Below, one piece after another: positions 17,275 through 25,266 of a stretch of 64,000 nucleotides of DNA. The first letter of the stretch is position 1; every line of letters begins with the position of its first letter. A model generated the notes under the pieces. The model ran no database searches, was not told the origin of the DNA, and saw only the letters and a list, made by a program, of their open reading frames with translations. The DNA comes from Ilumatobacteraceae bacterium (GTDB lineage: Bacteria; Actinomycetota; Acidimicrobiia; Acidimicrobiales; Ilumatobacteraceae). The position numbers and the translations under genes were made by a program. The DNA lies in the NCBI GenBank assembly GCA_013213745.1, contig JABSQH010000125.1, forward strand, positions 33,964 to 97,963, given 5' to 3'.

Positions 17275-17727
17275 ATGCCCGCCGACGAGACCGACGTAGC
17301 CCGGGTCGCCGAGCAGCTCGGCAGGGTGCCCCGCGGCGACTTCGACGTCGTGGTCCGCGACGATGACGCTGATCCCATGGTGGTGCGCAACGAACCGCTC
17401 CTCGACGACGGCACGCCGATGCCCACGCGTTATTACCTCGTGTCGCCGTCGCTCGTGCGCGACGTCAGCCGCCTCGAAGCCGCAGGCGGGGTGCGTCGCG
17501 CCGAAGCCGCCGTCGATGCCGCACTCGTTGCCGCCACCCACCGCCGTTACGCCGTCGAGCGCGACGCTGCGCTCCCCGCGGGATATGCCGGGCCGATCCC
17601 CTCAGGCGGAGTTGGCGGGACCCGTACCGGCGTGAAGTGTCTCCACGCCCATCTCGCCCACCTTTTGGCAGGCGGCGACGATCCGGTCGGCCAATGGACG
17701 CTCGACCACCTCGACGAGGTGCGATGA
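17275..17727 (+). CDS. DUF501 protein
   Basis: A 150-residue DUF501 protein of unknown biochemical function, conserved across actinobacteria. Recognisable are the opening VAEQLGRVPRG, the central TRYYLVSP and the C-terminal GVKCLHAHLAH. In Mycobacterium the homologue (Rv1025) sits between the FtsB-like gene Rv1024 and the exopolyphosphatase Rv1026. Here the Ppx-like gene follows with an ATGA overlap but ftsB is 16.6 kb upstream. ATG 17275 matches the family start; GTG 17203 (overlapping coxG stop) would add 24 residues. Confidence 0.85.
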   Translation: MPADETDVARVAEQLGRVPRGDFDVVVRDDDADPMVVRNEPLLDDGTPMPTRYYLVSPSLVRDVSRLEAAGGVRRAEAAVDAALVAATHRRYAVERDAALPAGYAGPIPSGGVGGTRTGVKCLHAHLAHLLAGGDDPVGQWTLDHLDEVR

Positions 17728-18230
17728 GCCCGGGGGGCATGATCGTGCAGGTGGGCGACCGGACCACCGTGCTCGATCACGCCGGTGGACAGCGCCACGA
17801 GCTGCCGGTCGGCGCACGCTCGCTCGCCGACCACATCACCGCGGCGCACGATCCGCCACACGCCGCCGATCTGACAAACGCCTTGGGGTTGGTCGCCGAC
17901 CACCTCGACGACATCCTCATCGTCGCGCCCGGCCTGCTCACGCCCACCGACGTCGCCATCACCGGCGAGCACGCCATCCAGCTGGCGCGCGTCGAGCGGG
18001 GATCGATCGACCTCGGATCGGCAGTACGGCTACGCCGCGACGAGATCGACGAGGTGTTCCGCACCGTCGCCACCGAGCCACGTGCCGATCGCCGCCACAA
18101 CCCTGGCCTCGACGCTAACTACGTCGACGCAATCGTGGGAACCTGTTGCGTTGTGTTGGCCATCATCCGTCGCCTCGAACTCGATGACGTCGCCGTCATC
18201 GACGAGCCCCACGATCGGGGAGCAGCGTGA
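17724..18230 (+). CDS. Ppx/GppA-like protein, shortened and degenerate
   Basis: A 168-residue protein coupled to DUF501 by ATGA. Its C-terminal part, with RRHNPGLDANYVDAIVG and VAVID, matches the ASKHA-fold segment of Ppx/GppA exopolyphosphatases (R..PG...R.D.IVGG). Gene order supports this, since Ppx follows DUF501 in other actinobacteria. However it is about half the normal length (~310), lacks the N-terminal phosphate-binding motifs and shows no intact catalytic Glu region. It is probably a diverged, non-catalytic relative. Assignment rests on a weak motif plus synteny. Confidence 0.55.
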   Translation: MSPGGMIVQVGDRTTVLDHAGGQRHELPVGARSLADHITAAHDPPHAADLTNALGLVADHLDDILIVAPGLLTPTDVAITGEHAIQLARVERGSIDLGSAVRLRRDEIDEVFRTVATEPRADRRHNPGLDANYVDAIVGTCCVVLAIIRRLELDDVAVIDEPHDRGAA

Positions 18231-18871
18231 GGCAACGACCCCGACTCGCGTTGCGCCATCCGTCGAGAGCATCGAGCCCCGTGCACTTGCACGGTCGGCG
18301 GGTGACGTTGCGCCCATTGACGGCGAGTGACTTCGCAGAGTGGAGCGAAGTGCGGATGCGCAACGAAGAGTGGCTCACCGTGTGGGAACCCAGTCGCCAT
18401 CCGAATCAACCCGACCCGACGACCGACCGCAGCGCCTTCGCGTCCCGCTGCCTCCAGCGCGACCGCGACCGGGCGGCGGGCACCGCCTACCAATTCGGGC
18501 TGTTCGTCGACGATCGTGTCGCCGGCGAGGTCAACGTCAACAACGTCATTCGCGGCGCAATGCAGTCGGCGACAATCGGCTACTGGATCGACCAGCAGGC
18601 GGCGGGCAACAACTACATCGGCGAAGGCGTCGCCGCCGTGCTCCGGTTCGCCTTCGACGAGATCGGGCTGCACCGCGTCGAGATCTGCATCGTGCCGCGC
18701 AACGAGCGCAGTCGCCGCGTGATGGAGAAGCTGGAGATCCGCGACGAAGGCATCGCGCTCCGGTACCTCGAGATCAACGGCGTGTGGGAAGACCACGTGC
18801 GCTACGGCATCACCGCCGAAGAGTGGGACGCGCGCCGAGACGACATCGTCGCCACGTGGTTGGAGCGCTGA
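18227..18871 (+). CDS. GNAT acetyltransferase, RimJ/RimL type
   Basis: A 214-residue GNAT-family acetyltransferase of the ribosomal-protein N-acetyltransferase (RimJ/RimL) type. Features are VTLRPLTASDFAEW near 26-39, the strand-beta4 segment TIGYWI, the acetyl-CoA loop GEGVAAVLRFAF and the final EICIVPRNERSRRVMEKL helix. The GTG start overlaps the Ppx-like stop (GTGA), making a three-gene operon with DUF501. The substrate could be a ribosomal protein N-terminus or another amine. Confidence 0.85.
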   Translation: MRQRPRLALRHPSRASSPVHLHGRRVTLRPLTASDFAEWSEVRMRNEEWLTVWEPSRHPNQPDPTTDRSAFASRCLQRDRDRAAGTAYQFGLFVDDRVAGEVNVNNVIRGAMQSATIGYWIDQQAAGNNYIGEGVAAVLRFAFDEIGLHRVEICIVPRNERSRRVMEKLEIRDEGIALRYLEINGVWEDHVRYGITAEEWDARRDDIVATWLER

Positions 18872-18897
18872 CCGCCGACGCGTTCAGCGCCTGAGTC

Positions 18898-19236
18898 TCA
18901 GCTGAATTCCAGGCCGGAGCGATTGCGGGCTCGTTCGAGCTCACGCGCCCTTTCCTGGCGGAGCAAGGTGCGGCGCTTCCACATCTTGGTCTTCCAGTGC
19001 CGCTTCGTGCGTGACCGCTTGGCCAACTTCTTCTTGGCCTTCTCCGCATCGTGGTGGTGTTCGGGCTTCCATGCCGAACCCGGCTCGTGAACGTCGGCGG
19101 GGTCGATCCCGGCGCTGACGTCCTGGGCCACATTCTGCAGCTCGACATGGATCCGATGACGCTCGCTATGGGCGTGCGCTCGAACCTCTTGCTTGGGCTG
19201 CAGAGGCACCTCGTCGGTGCGGTGACGCTGACTCAT
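18898..19236 (-). CDS. Small highly basic hypothetical protein
   Basis: A 112-residue protein rich in Lys, Arg and His. A Lys/Arg-dense block at about 66-89 (KAKKKLAKRSRTKRH) is followed by an RQERARELERAR helix. The gene has a strong ribosome site (AGGAGG seven bases before ATG). No catalytic motif is visible; composition fits a nucleic-acid-binding or ribosome-associated protein. Orientation is opposite to the flanking operon. I do not recognise the family. Confidence 0.6.
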   Translation of the reverse strand: MSQRHRTDEVPLQPKQEVRAHAHSERHRIHVELQNVAQDVSAGIDPADVHEPGSAWKPEHHHDAEKAKKKLAKRSRTKRHWKTKMWKRRTLLRQERARELERARNRSGLEFS

Positions 19237-19514
19237 GGGCTACCTCCTGGCGTGGATCTCCACGTTGGTTGGGTGCACGATTTGTGGGCACACGTCGGAC
19301 TCAGCCGCCGACGGCCCCAACACGTCAGCGGATGCGCCTGTGTTGCACTCATACGGTAGTTCACTGCCGTTCACCGGGAACAGGGTCTTCTGTAACAGTT
19401 CTGCGCGTTTGTGGGGGCGTGCACATAGTCCGGCGGCAGGGGGAAAACCGTCCCGTTTGTTTGACAACGGTGGTACCCCTGGCCGGGGGAACCGCCGGGA
19501 CGGGAAGGGGAATC

Positions 19515-20421
19515 ATGGGACAACGAACGACACGAGCGCAACGCCTCGCCGTCGCCGCAGGCTGGGCATCGCGCTGCGCCGGACTGGACTCGGCGGCGCT
19601 GTCGACGCACAACAGCAGCCGCCTGGCGTCGACGTGTTCATCGACGCCAACGGCCCCGGTTCCCCAGGGGTGTTCGACGGACTGACCGTTCAGGTGTTCG
19701 CAAACAACGGCGGCACCCCGGGCGCGCCAGTCGGCGGACTCGACTGTGGCGAGACGCCCACCTCGACGGATTCAGCTTCGGTGCAGGGCGAAGGATTCTG
19801 CGAGCTCTCCCCTGGGAGCTAGTTCATCGGTCTCGACGGCATCCCCGACAACTGGTTGTTCGGCGGTAATTGCACCAGCAGCGGGACCGATGACGTCACG
19901 ATCGAGGTGCTCGACGGCGACACAGTCATCGCCAGCGGCAACGACGTCGCCGACCCCACCTGCGAAGCCGACTTCAACACCGCCAACTGCGGCGTCATCG
20001 TGGTGCGATCCGGCGTGGGCTACACGATCGGCGAGCCGACGGTCGAGAACTCCGTGCTCACCAGCGTGGAGTGCGACGAGTTCCTCAACTGGCAACAAGC
20101 TCCCGTCGGCGGTGCCGTGGTAGAGCCGATCGGCGACGACGGATTCCGCACCGACGATGGTGACACGTACTGCGCGGTGACCAATACTGCGCGATGACCA
20201 ATACGTACGTGCCACCGCCGACGACCATGACCACGACGACCGAGCCGCCGGCTGTGACGACGGCGCCACCGACCACTCCGGCGCCGACCCAGGCTCCGAC
20301 GCCAGTCGAGATCCTGCCGGAGACCGGCGCATCGTCGACCCCGACGGGCTGGATCGTCGCGCTCGGCGCGCTGTTCATCGCCGCCGGCGGCGCGATGGTG
20401 CTCGTGCGACGCCGGAGCTGA
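19515..20421 (+). pseudogene. Broken LPETG sortase-anchored surface protein
   Basis: Remains of an exported, wall-anchored protein of about 300 residues. ATG 19515 (after GGAAGGGG) begins a basic signal sequence, MGQRTTRAQRLAVAAG. The frame then shifts by one base near 19560 into a reading frame carrying DAQQQPPGVDVFIDANG. That frame hits an in-frame TAG at 19820-19822 and resumes with FIGLDGIPDNW. It shifts again at a 17-bp tandem duplication near 20169-20202 into a Thr/Pro-rich stalk, LPETG, a membrane helix and RRRS. Removing one duplicate restores the frame. Three independent lesions argue for decay rather than sequencing error. Confidence 0.8.
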
Positions 20422-20446
20422 ACGCCGTGTCGAGACCGGTCGTCGC

Positions 20447-21211
20447 CTAGCGGCGGCCGGTTTTGGCCGACAACTTCGCTTGCAGGCGGGCCAGCCGCTC
20501 GGCGAACCACGGCTGACGGGTACTCCACAGCTGCGGTTCGAGTTCCGCTGCGACCGCCGCCTCATGGGTCTCGACGTCAGCCATCGACTGAATGGTCGCC
20601 TTCGTGGTGATCGCCAGCTCGCGCGGGGCCGAGGCGGCTCCCTTGGCGAATTCGTGGGCGGTCGACAGCAGCTCGTCGCTGGGGACACTCCGCCACGCCA
20701 GCCCGATGCGTTCGGCTTCGGGACCGTCGAGCACCTGGCCGAACACCACAGCAGCCATCGCCGCCTGGGGGCCGACGATCCGTCGGAGCATCCACGTGTG
20801 GCCGCCGCCAGGATGGATGCCGAGTTGGAGGAAGCGGGTGTCGAGCTTGGCGCGATCGGCGACGATGCGTACGTCGCAGCCGAGCGCCAGGTTCATCCCC
20901 GCGCCGACAGCCGACCCGTTGACTGCTGCCACGGTCGGGAGCGGACTGCGGGCGATGCGTAAGAAGCCCTCGTAGATGTTGCCCAAGCTCTCCCCGGTGG
21001 CTTCGGACAGGTTGCCCAGGTTGGCCCCGGCACAGAACGCCGGTGCGGTACCGGTGACGACGACTGCGCCGACCTCGGCGTCTGCTTCGAAGGCGTCCAT
21101 TGCCGCAACGATCTCGGCCACCATCGGCGCGGTCAGCGTGTTGCGCTCGTCGGGATTGTTGAGGGTGAGGGTGGCAACCCGATCGGCGACAGAGGTGAGT
21201 ACGAGCGACAT
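20447..21211 (-). CDS. Enoyl-CoA hydratase/isomerase family protein
   Basis: A 254-residue crotonase-fold protein. The CoA/oxyanion-hole segments are FCAGANL near 60 and AVGAGMNLALGCD near 100-112. The usual second catalytic Glu region reads LGIHPGGGHTW without Glu, so the reaction may be isomerase- or hydrolase-like rather than classical hydration. It is convergent with the broken LPETG gene. Probably acts on acyl-CoA intermediates of fatty acid or aromatic breakdown. Confidence 0.85.
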   Translation of the reverse strand: MSLVLTSVADRVATLTLNNPDERNTLTAPMVAEIVAAMDAFEADAEVGAVVVTGTAPAFCAGANLGNLSEATGESLGNIYEGFLRIARSPLPTVAAVNGSAVGAGMNLALGCDVRIVADRAKLDTRFLQLGIHPGGGHTWMLRRIVGPQAAMAAVVFGQVLDGPEAERIGLAWRSVPSDELLSTAHEFAKGAASAPRELAITTKATIQSMADVETHEAAVAAELEPQLWSTRQPWFAERLARLQAKLSAKTGRR

Positions 21212-21254
21212 CTCGTCAGTCTGGCATGAGCGGGCGTTAGCCTCCCCGGCGCAG

Positions 21255-21872
21255 ATGTTGGATCATGTCTTCACCGATGCGATCAGCGCGCTGCGCGATG
21301 CGTTCGAATCGGCCTTTCTCGAACGGCAGGCGTTCGAGGAGCACTTCCAGAGCGACGTGCTCCTGGGCGACCTCACCTGGGAGACGAGCTACGGCTTGCC
21401 CGGCGAAGGAGAGCCGCCGCGCGTCGTGGCCCACATCACCTTCGACTGGCCGGCGTGGAGCCAGGCGGCGTACCGCCAGTGGTATGTCGAAGAAGAGCTC
21501 GAACGACGCCCGGCGATCGAGATGGAAATCGTGCTCCGGGTGCAACGGCTCGCCGATCCGGCCGATCCCGCGGCGCTGTACGCAGCAGTCCCCGAGCTGA
21601 GCCCGTTGGTCGGCGACGACCGTCTCGAACGCGCCGGGCTCACCACCGAGATCGCCCACCCGGACCCTGGCGACGACGACACGGTGGTGCCCGAGTACGC
21701 GGTGGAGATCACCTACGAGGGCCTGTACGAGTTGGCCGAGGAAACCGTCGCCGACGGCACGAGCACGCTGCTCGACGAACACTTCGGTGCGCTCGGTGGG
21801 TGGATCGCATCAACGCTGGTAAAGCTCGGCGACCTGCAGCTGGCGTTCCTTCCGGCCGACGAGACGCCCTGA
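21255..21872 (+). CDS. Conserved hypothetical protein
   Basis: A 205-residue acidic soluble protein without membrane segments or a recognisable catalytic motif. It contains alternating strand-rich blocks (VVAHITFDWPAWSQ, EIVLRVQRLADP) and ends in LQLAFLPADETP. The start ATG 21255 is preceded by a weak site. It sits 45 bp upstream of a second crotonase gene on the same strand. I do not recognise the family. Confidence 0.65.
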   Translation: MLDHVFTDAISALRDAFESAFLERQAFEEHFQSDVLLGDLTWETSYGLPGEGEPPRVVAHITFDWPAWSQAAYRQWYVEEELERRPAIEMEIVLRVQRLADPADPAALYAAVPELSPLVGDDRLERAGLTTEIAHPDPGDDDTVVPEYAVEITYEGLYELAEETVADGTSTLLDEHFGALGGWIASTLVKLGDLQLAFLPADETP

Positions 21873-21917
21873 CCCTCGACCGCCGACGGCGACCTCGCCG
21901 AGCGCGAGACTGAACCG

Positions 21918-22706
21918 ATGAGTGACGACAGCCCGGTGCGCTACGCCGTCGACGAGCGCATCGCCACGATCATCCTCAACCGACCCGAAGCGCGCAATGC
22001 GTTGTCGAGCGAAGTGCTCGGCCTCCTGCCAGAACGCCTGAGTGCGGCCGAGGCCGACGACGACGTCGACGTGATCGTGCTCACCGGCACCGATCCCGCG
22101 TTCTGCGCCGGCCTCGACCTGAAGGAGCTCGGTGCGACGGGCGGCAACCTCGGGGGCGGCTCGGGGGCCGACGGCAGCCGCAACCGCGATGGCGTGCGCG
22201 GCCCGTTCCCCAGGCTGTCCAAGCCGGTGATCGGTGCAATCAACGGCGTCGCCGTCACCGGCGGGTTCGAACTCGCATTGAACTGCGACTTCCTCATCGC
22301 CAGCGAGCACGCCAAGTTCGGCGACACCCACACCCGCGTCGGAGTGATGCCCGGGTGGGGGCTCACGGTGTTGCTCCCGCAAGCAATCGGCGTGCGCCGG
22401 GCGCGCGAGATGAGTTTCACCGGCAACTTCATGGACGCCGACGAGGCGCTGGCATTCGGCTTGGTGAATCATGTCGTCGCCCACGACGAGCTGCTGCCGT
22501 TCACCTACCAGCTCGCGACCGACATCGTGGGCAACGAGCAGCCAGCAGTCCGCCAGATCCGTGCCACCTACGCAGCGGTGGCCACCGACGACGACGCCTG
22601 GGAAATCGAAGCCCGAGACGGCCGGGCGTGGCGACGGGCCCACTTCCGCCCCGAGGCCGTCGCCGAACGACGCGCCGCCATCCAGGCCCGGGGCCAACAG
22701 CAGTAA
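21918..22706 (+). CDS. Enoyl-CoA hydratase/isomerase family protein
   Basis: A 262-residue crotonase-superfamily protein with RPEARNALS, FCAGLDLKEL and GGFELALNCDF segments that form the CoA pocket and oxyanion hole. The later catalytic region reads HTRVGVMPGWG. Actinobacterial proteins of this type are usually annotated enoyl-CoA hydratase, with a true substrate unknown. The UAA stop is followed at once by a family B repeat. Confidence 0.87.
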   Translation: MSDDSPVRYAVDERIATIILNRPEARNALSSEVLGLLPERLSAAEADDDVDVIVLTGTDPAFCAGLDLKELGATGGNLGGGSGADGSRNRDGVRGPFPRLSKPVIGAINGVAVTGGFELALNCDFLIASEHAKFGDTHTRVGVMPGWGLTVLLPQAIGVRRAREMSFTGNFMDADEALAFGLVNHVVAHDELLPFTYQLATDIVGNEQPAVRQIRATYAAVATDDDAWEIEARDGRAWRRAHFRPEAVAERRAAIQARGQQQ

Positions 22707-22741
22707 CCGAAATACCGGGGATTCCGTGCGCTTTGCGCACG
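22707..22741. repeat. Family B REP-like element, copy 1 (reverse)
   Basis: A 35-bp element in reverse orientation: CCGAAATACCGGGGATTCCG followed by the small palindrome GTGCG-CTTTG-CGCAC. It begins right after a crotonase stop codon and pairs with the inverted copy at 22796, separated by 54 bp, in the gap between convergent genes. Confidence 0.8.
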
Positions 22742-22795
22742 GCGTCGCCAACAAATCAGCGTTGGAGCGTCGAGCCACCGATTCTGTGTTCTGAA

Positions 22796-22831
22796 ACGTG
22801 CGAAATACCCACGAATTCACCGGTTTTTCGG
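22796..22831. repeat. Family B REP-like element, copy 2 (forward, diverged)
   Basis: The forward-orientation partner of the element at 22707. It begins ACGTGCG, then diverges (AAATACCCACGAATTC) and ends in CACCGGTTTTTCGG. It lies 7 bp before the end of the convergent SGNH-hydrolase gene. Confidence 0.7.
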
Positions 22832-22838
22832 CTCGGGG

Positions 22839-23834
22839 TCAGATTTGGGCACCGAGGTCGCGCAGGACGTCGCGCACCTCTTGGGCGATGTCGAGGGCGA
22901 GGATCTCGGCTCCGGTCTCGTTGAGATGGAACCCGTCGTCGGCGCGCACGTCTTTGCCCTCGCCGTCGCGAGGGTCGATGACGAACTCGGCCCAGTTGCC
23001 GTCGCGACCCGAGAAGCGCTCCCATGTGTCGACGAAGATCACGTCGGGTCGGTCGGCAGCAGCGGCGCGCACCGCATTGTCTTGGATCGCCAGACGAGCG
23101 GACACATCCGGATTGTCGTCGTTCGGGATACCGACCCAGATCAACGTGCGCCCACCGGCGGTGAGCTGGTCCATCATGTCGCCAGCACGCTGCACGTACT
23201 CGGCGGTCCACTCGGTCTCGTTGTTCTCGGGAAGTCCAACGACGACCCCGCCGCCGAGATCGGTGAGTGCCTGGGAGTCGTTGCCGCCAAAGGTGGCGAC
23301 GACGATGTCCGGATCGACTTCGGCCAGCTTGTTCTCGGCCTCGGTCGGCCAGTCGAAGAAGTCGGGCCGGGCCAACCCGCTCGACACCTTGTAGTCGAGG
23401 GTCGTGTCGGCGTGTTGGGTGCCGTCGAGCAATGTCTGCAGGTACGGCCCGAACGTGCCGGCGTCGCTGTCGCCAATGATCAACACCGATGCAGGGTTGC
23501 TCTGACTCACCGGCGCGTTGTCATCGACCGGTTCGGTCGTCGACGCGACGGAGGTCTCGCTGCCGTCATCGGTCGACGTCGGCGCGTCGTCGCCGTCAGT
23601 CCCATCGTCGCTCGACCCGTCCGGTGCCGCGGTCGGTTCGACGACTGCTCCCGCCGCTCCGCCGTCATCGCCGAAGAACTCCGATGCAGCGCGCACCGCG
23701 CTGTACACGACGACGCCGCCGATCACGAACACTGCGAGAAGAGCACCCAGTCGCCGGGCCCGATACCGCCGTCGCGACACCGTCCGCGACGGCGCGCCGC
23801 GCGGCGCCACGGGGCGTTCGTCACGGGCATCCAT
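22839..23834 (-). CDS. Membrane-anchored SGNH hydrolase (DUF459-like)
   Basis: A 331-residue protein with a basic N-terminus, one membrane helix (about 29-47), an acidic Asp/Ser/Thr linker to about 110 and an extracellular SGNH hydrolase domain. The blocks are visible: IGDSDAG (catalytic Ser), the Gly segment, GGNDSQ and DGFHLN (Asp-His). Such enzymes remove acyl or acetyl groups from wall polymers or lipids. It is divergent from the nucleoside transporter operon. Confidence 0.82.
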   Translation of the reverse strand: MDARDERPVAPRGAPSRTVSRRRYRARRLGALLAVFVIGGVVVYSAVRAASEFFGDDGGAAGAVVEPTAAPDGSSDDGTDGDDAPTSTDDGSETSVASTTEPVDDNAPVSQSNPASVLIIGDSDAGTFGPYLQTLLDGTQHADTTLDYKVSSGLARPDFFDWPTEAENKLAEVDPDIVVATFGGNDSQALTDLGGGVVVGLPENNETEWTAEYVQRAGDMMDQLTAGGRTLIWVGIPNDDNPDVSARLAIQDNAVRAAAADRPDVIFVDTWERFSGRDGNWAEFVIDPRDGEGKDVRADDGFHLNETGAEILALDIAQEVRDVLRDLGAQI

Positions 23835-23933
23835 GGAACATGACGATACGCAGCCGCGACCCTGATCGGATGGTCACTGAGTCGAAACCAATGGGCAACA
23901 CACCGGCGCCGCAGACGTTCAGCGCGCGCCGCT

Positions 23934-23945
23934 TACCAATTGGTA
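23934..23945. promoter_or_regulatory. 12-bp perfect palindrome upstream of bmp lipoprotein gene
   Basis: TACCAATTGGTA is a perfect AT-rich palindrome in an otherwise GC-rich divergent intergenic region, 70 bp before the lipoprotein start. It could be an operator for a dimeric regulator of the nucleoside transport operon or of the SGNH gene. This is inference from symmetry and position only. Confidence 0.4.
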
Positions 23946-24015
23946 GCGTTGCCGCACGCAACGTGAACCGACCGGCGCAACCCCGCCCGGTCTCGTACCT
24001 TTGAAGGGGAGATAC

Positions 24016-25128
24016 ATGATCAAGAGCAAGAAGCTGCTTGCGCTCGGTCTTGCTGGTGGCCTCGTCTTCGCCGCATGCGGCGACGACGACGACAGCAGCA
24101 GCGACACGACCGCCGAGGCATCGGACACAACCGCAGCGGGCGGCGACACCACGGCAACCACCGAGGGTGGCGGCGGCGAAACCGTCGACGGCGCAGCGTG
24201 CGAGGTCACCGACGTCGGCGGTGTCGACGACCGCGGCTTCAACCAGCTCGCCTTCGAGGGCGCGCAGGAGGCCGAGACACAGTTCGGCATCGAGGCCCGA
24301 GTACTCGAGAGCACGTCGGACGCCGACTACTCGGCGAACATCCAGAGCTTCGTCGACGAGGGCTGCGACATCATCATCACCGTCGGCTTCCTCCTCGGCG
24401 ACGCCACCGCCGAGTTCGCCGGCAACAACCCGGACCAGCAGTTCGCCATCGTCGACGTGGGCTACGACCCGCCGATCGACAACGTCCGCACGCTGAACTT
24501 CGGCGTCGGCGATCCATCCTTCGTCGCCGGCTACCTCGCCGCAGGCATGACCGAGACCGGCACCGTCGCCACCTACGGCGGCGTCAACATCCCGCCGGTG
24601 ACCGTGTTCATGGACGGCTTCGTCAATGGCGTCGCCTACTACAACGAGCAGAAGGGCACCGAAGTCGTCGCCCTCGGCTGGGACGGCTCGGACGGCACGT
24701 TCGCCGGCAACTTCGAGAACCTCGACGACGGTGAGCGCATCGCCTCGAGCTTCGCTGACGAAGGCGCGGACATCATCTTCCCGGTCGCTGGCCCCGTGGG
24801 TCTCGGCTCGGCGTCGTTCGCCAGCGAAGACGGCAGCGTCCGCATCATCGGCGTCGACAACGACATGTTCGAAGCCGACCCGGCCAACGCCTCGGTGTAC
24901 CTCACCTCGGTGCTGAAGAAGATCGACGTCGCCGTATTCGACGCGATCGAGACCGTGGTCGTCAACGGCGAGCCCGGCGGCGACTACGTCGGCACGCTGG
25001 AAAACGAGGGCGTCGGCATTGCGCCGTACCACGACCAGGAAGGCGACGTCCCCGCAGAGCTGCAGGACGAGGTCACCGCCCTGATCGACGCGCTGATCGC
25101 CGGCGAGATCACCTCTGACGGTTCCTGA
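24016..25128 (+). CDS. BMP-family nucleoside-binding lipoprotein
   Basis: A 370-residue lipoprotein with signal peptide and lipobox LVFAAC (C21), an Asp/Ser/Thr-rich linker, and a PBP1-fold BMP domain starting near residue 62 (CEVTDVGGVDDRGFNQ). The latter is the substrate-binding signature of PnrA/BmpA/Med proteins, which capture purine or other nucleosides for an ABC importer. The ATPase and two permeases follow in order. ATG 24016 after GAAGGGGAGA is the natural start; TTG 24001 would only lengthen the leader. Confidence 0.9.
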   Translation: MIKSKKLLALGLAGGLVFAACGDDDDSSSDTTAEASDTTAAGGDTTATTEGGGGETVDGAACEVTDVGGVDDRGFNQLAFEGAQEAETQFGIEARVLESTSDADYSANIQSFVDEGCDIIITVGFLLGDATAEFAGNNPDQQFAIVDVGYDPPIDNVRTLNFGVGDPSFVAGYLAAGMTETGTVATYGGVNIPPVTVFMDGFVNGVAYYNEQKGTEVVALGWDGSDGTFAGNFENLDDGERIASSFADEGADIIFPVAGPVGLGSASFASEDGSVRIIGVDNDMFEADPANASVYLTSVLKKIDVAVFDAIETVVVNGEPGGDYVGTLENEGVGIAPYHDQEGDVPAELQDEVTALIDALIAGEITSDGS

Positions 25129-25184
25129 TCGGCCGGTGCGCTGAGCGCACCATCCGACACAGAAACAACACATCGAACACCGTG

Positions 25185-25210
25185 CACGGGGGGCCAGCCG
25201 GCCCCCCGTG
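25185..25210 (+). terminator. Perfect 11-bp hairpin between lipoprotein and ATPase genes
   Basis: CACGGGGGGCC and its exact complement flank a four-base loop. It lies 57 bp after the lipoprotein stop and 57 bp before the ATPase start. Hairpins in this position commonly reduce readthrough so that the binding protein is made in excess over the membrane complex. There is no long U-tract, so partial termination or mRNA stabilisation are both possible. Confidence 0.6.
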
Positions 25211-25266
25211 TCGCGTCCGGTCATCCTTGCGACCGAATTCTCCGACGCGGCTAACGTGCCCACCGC

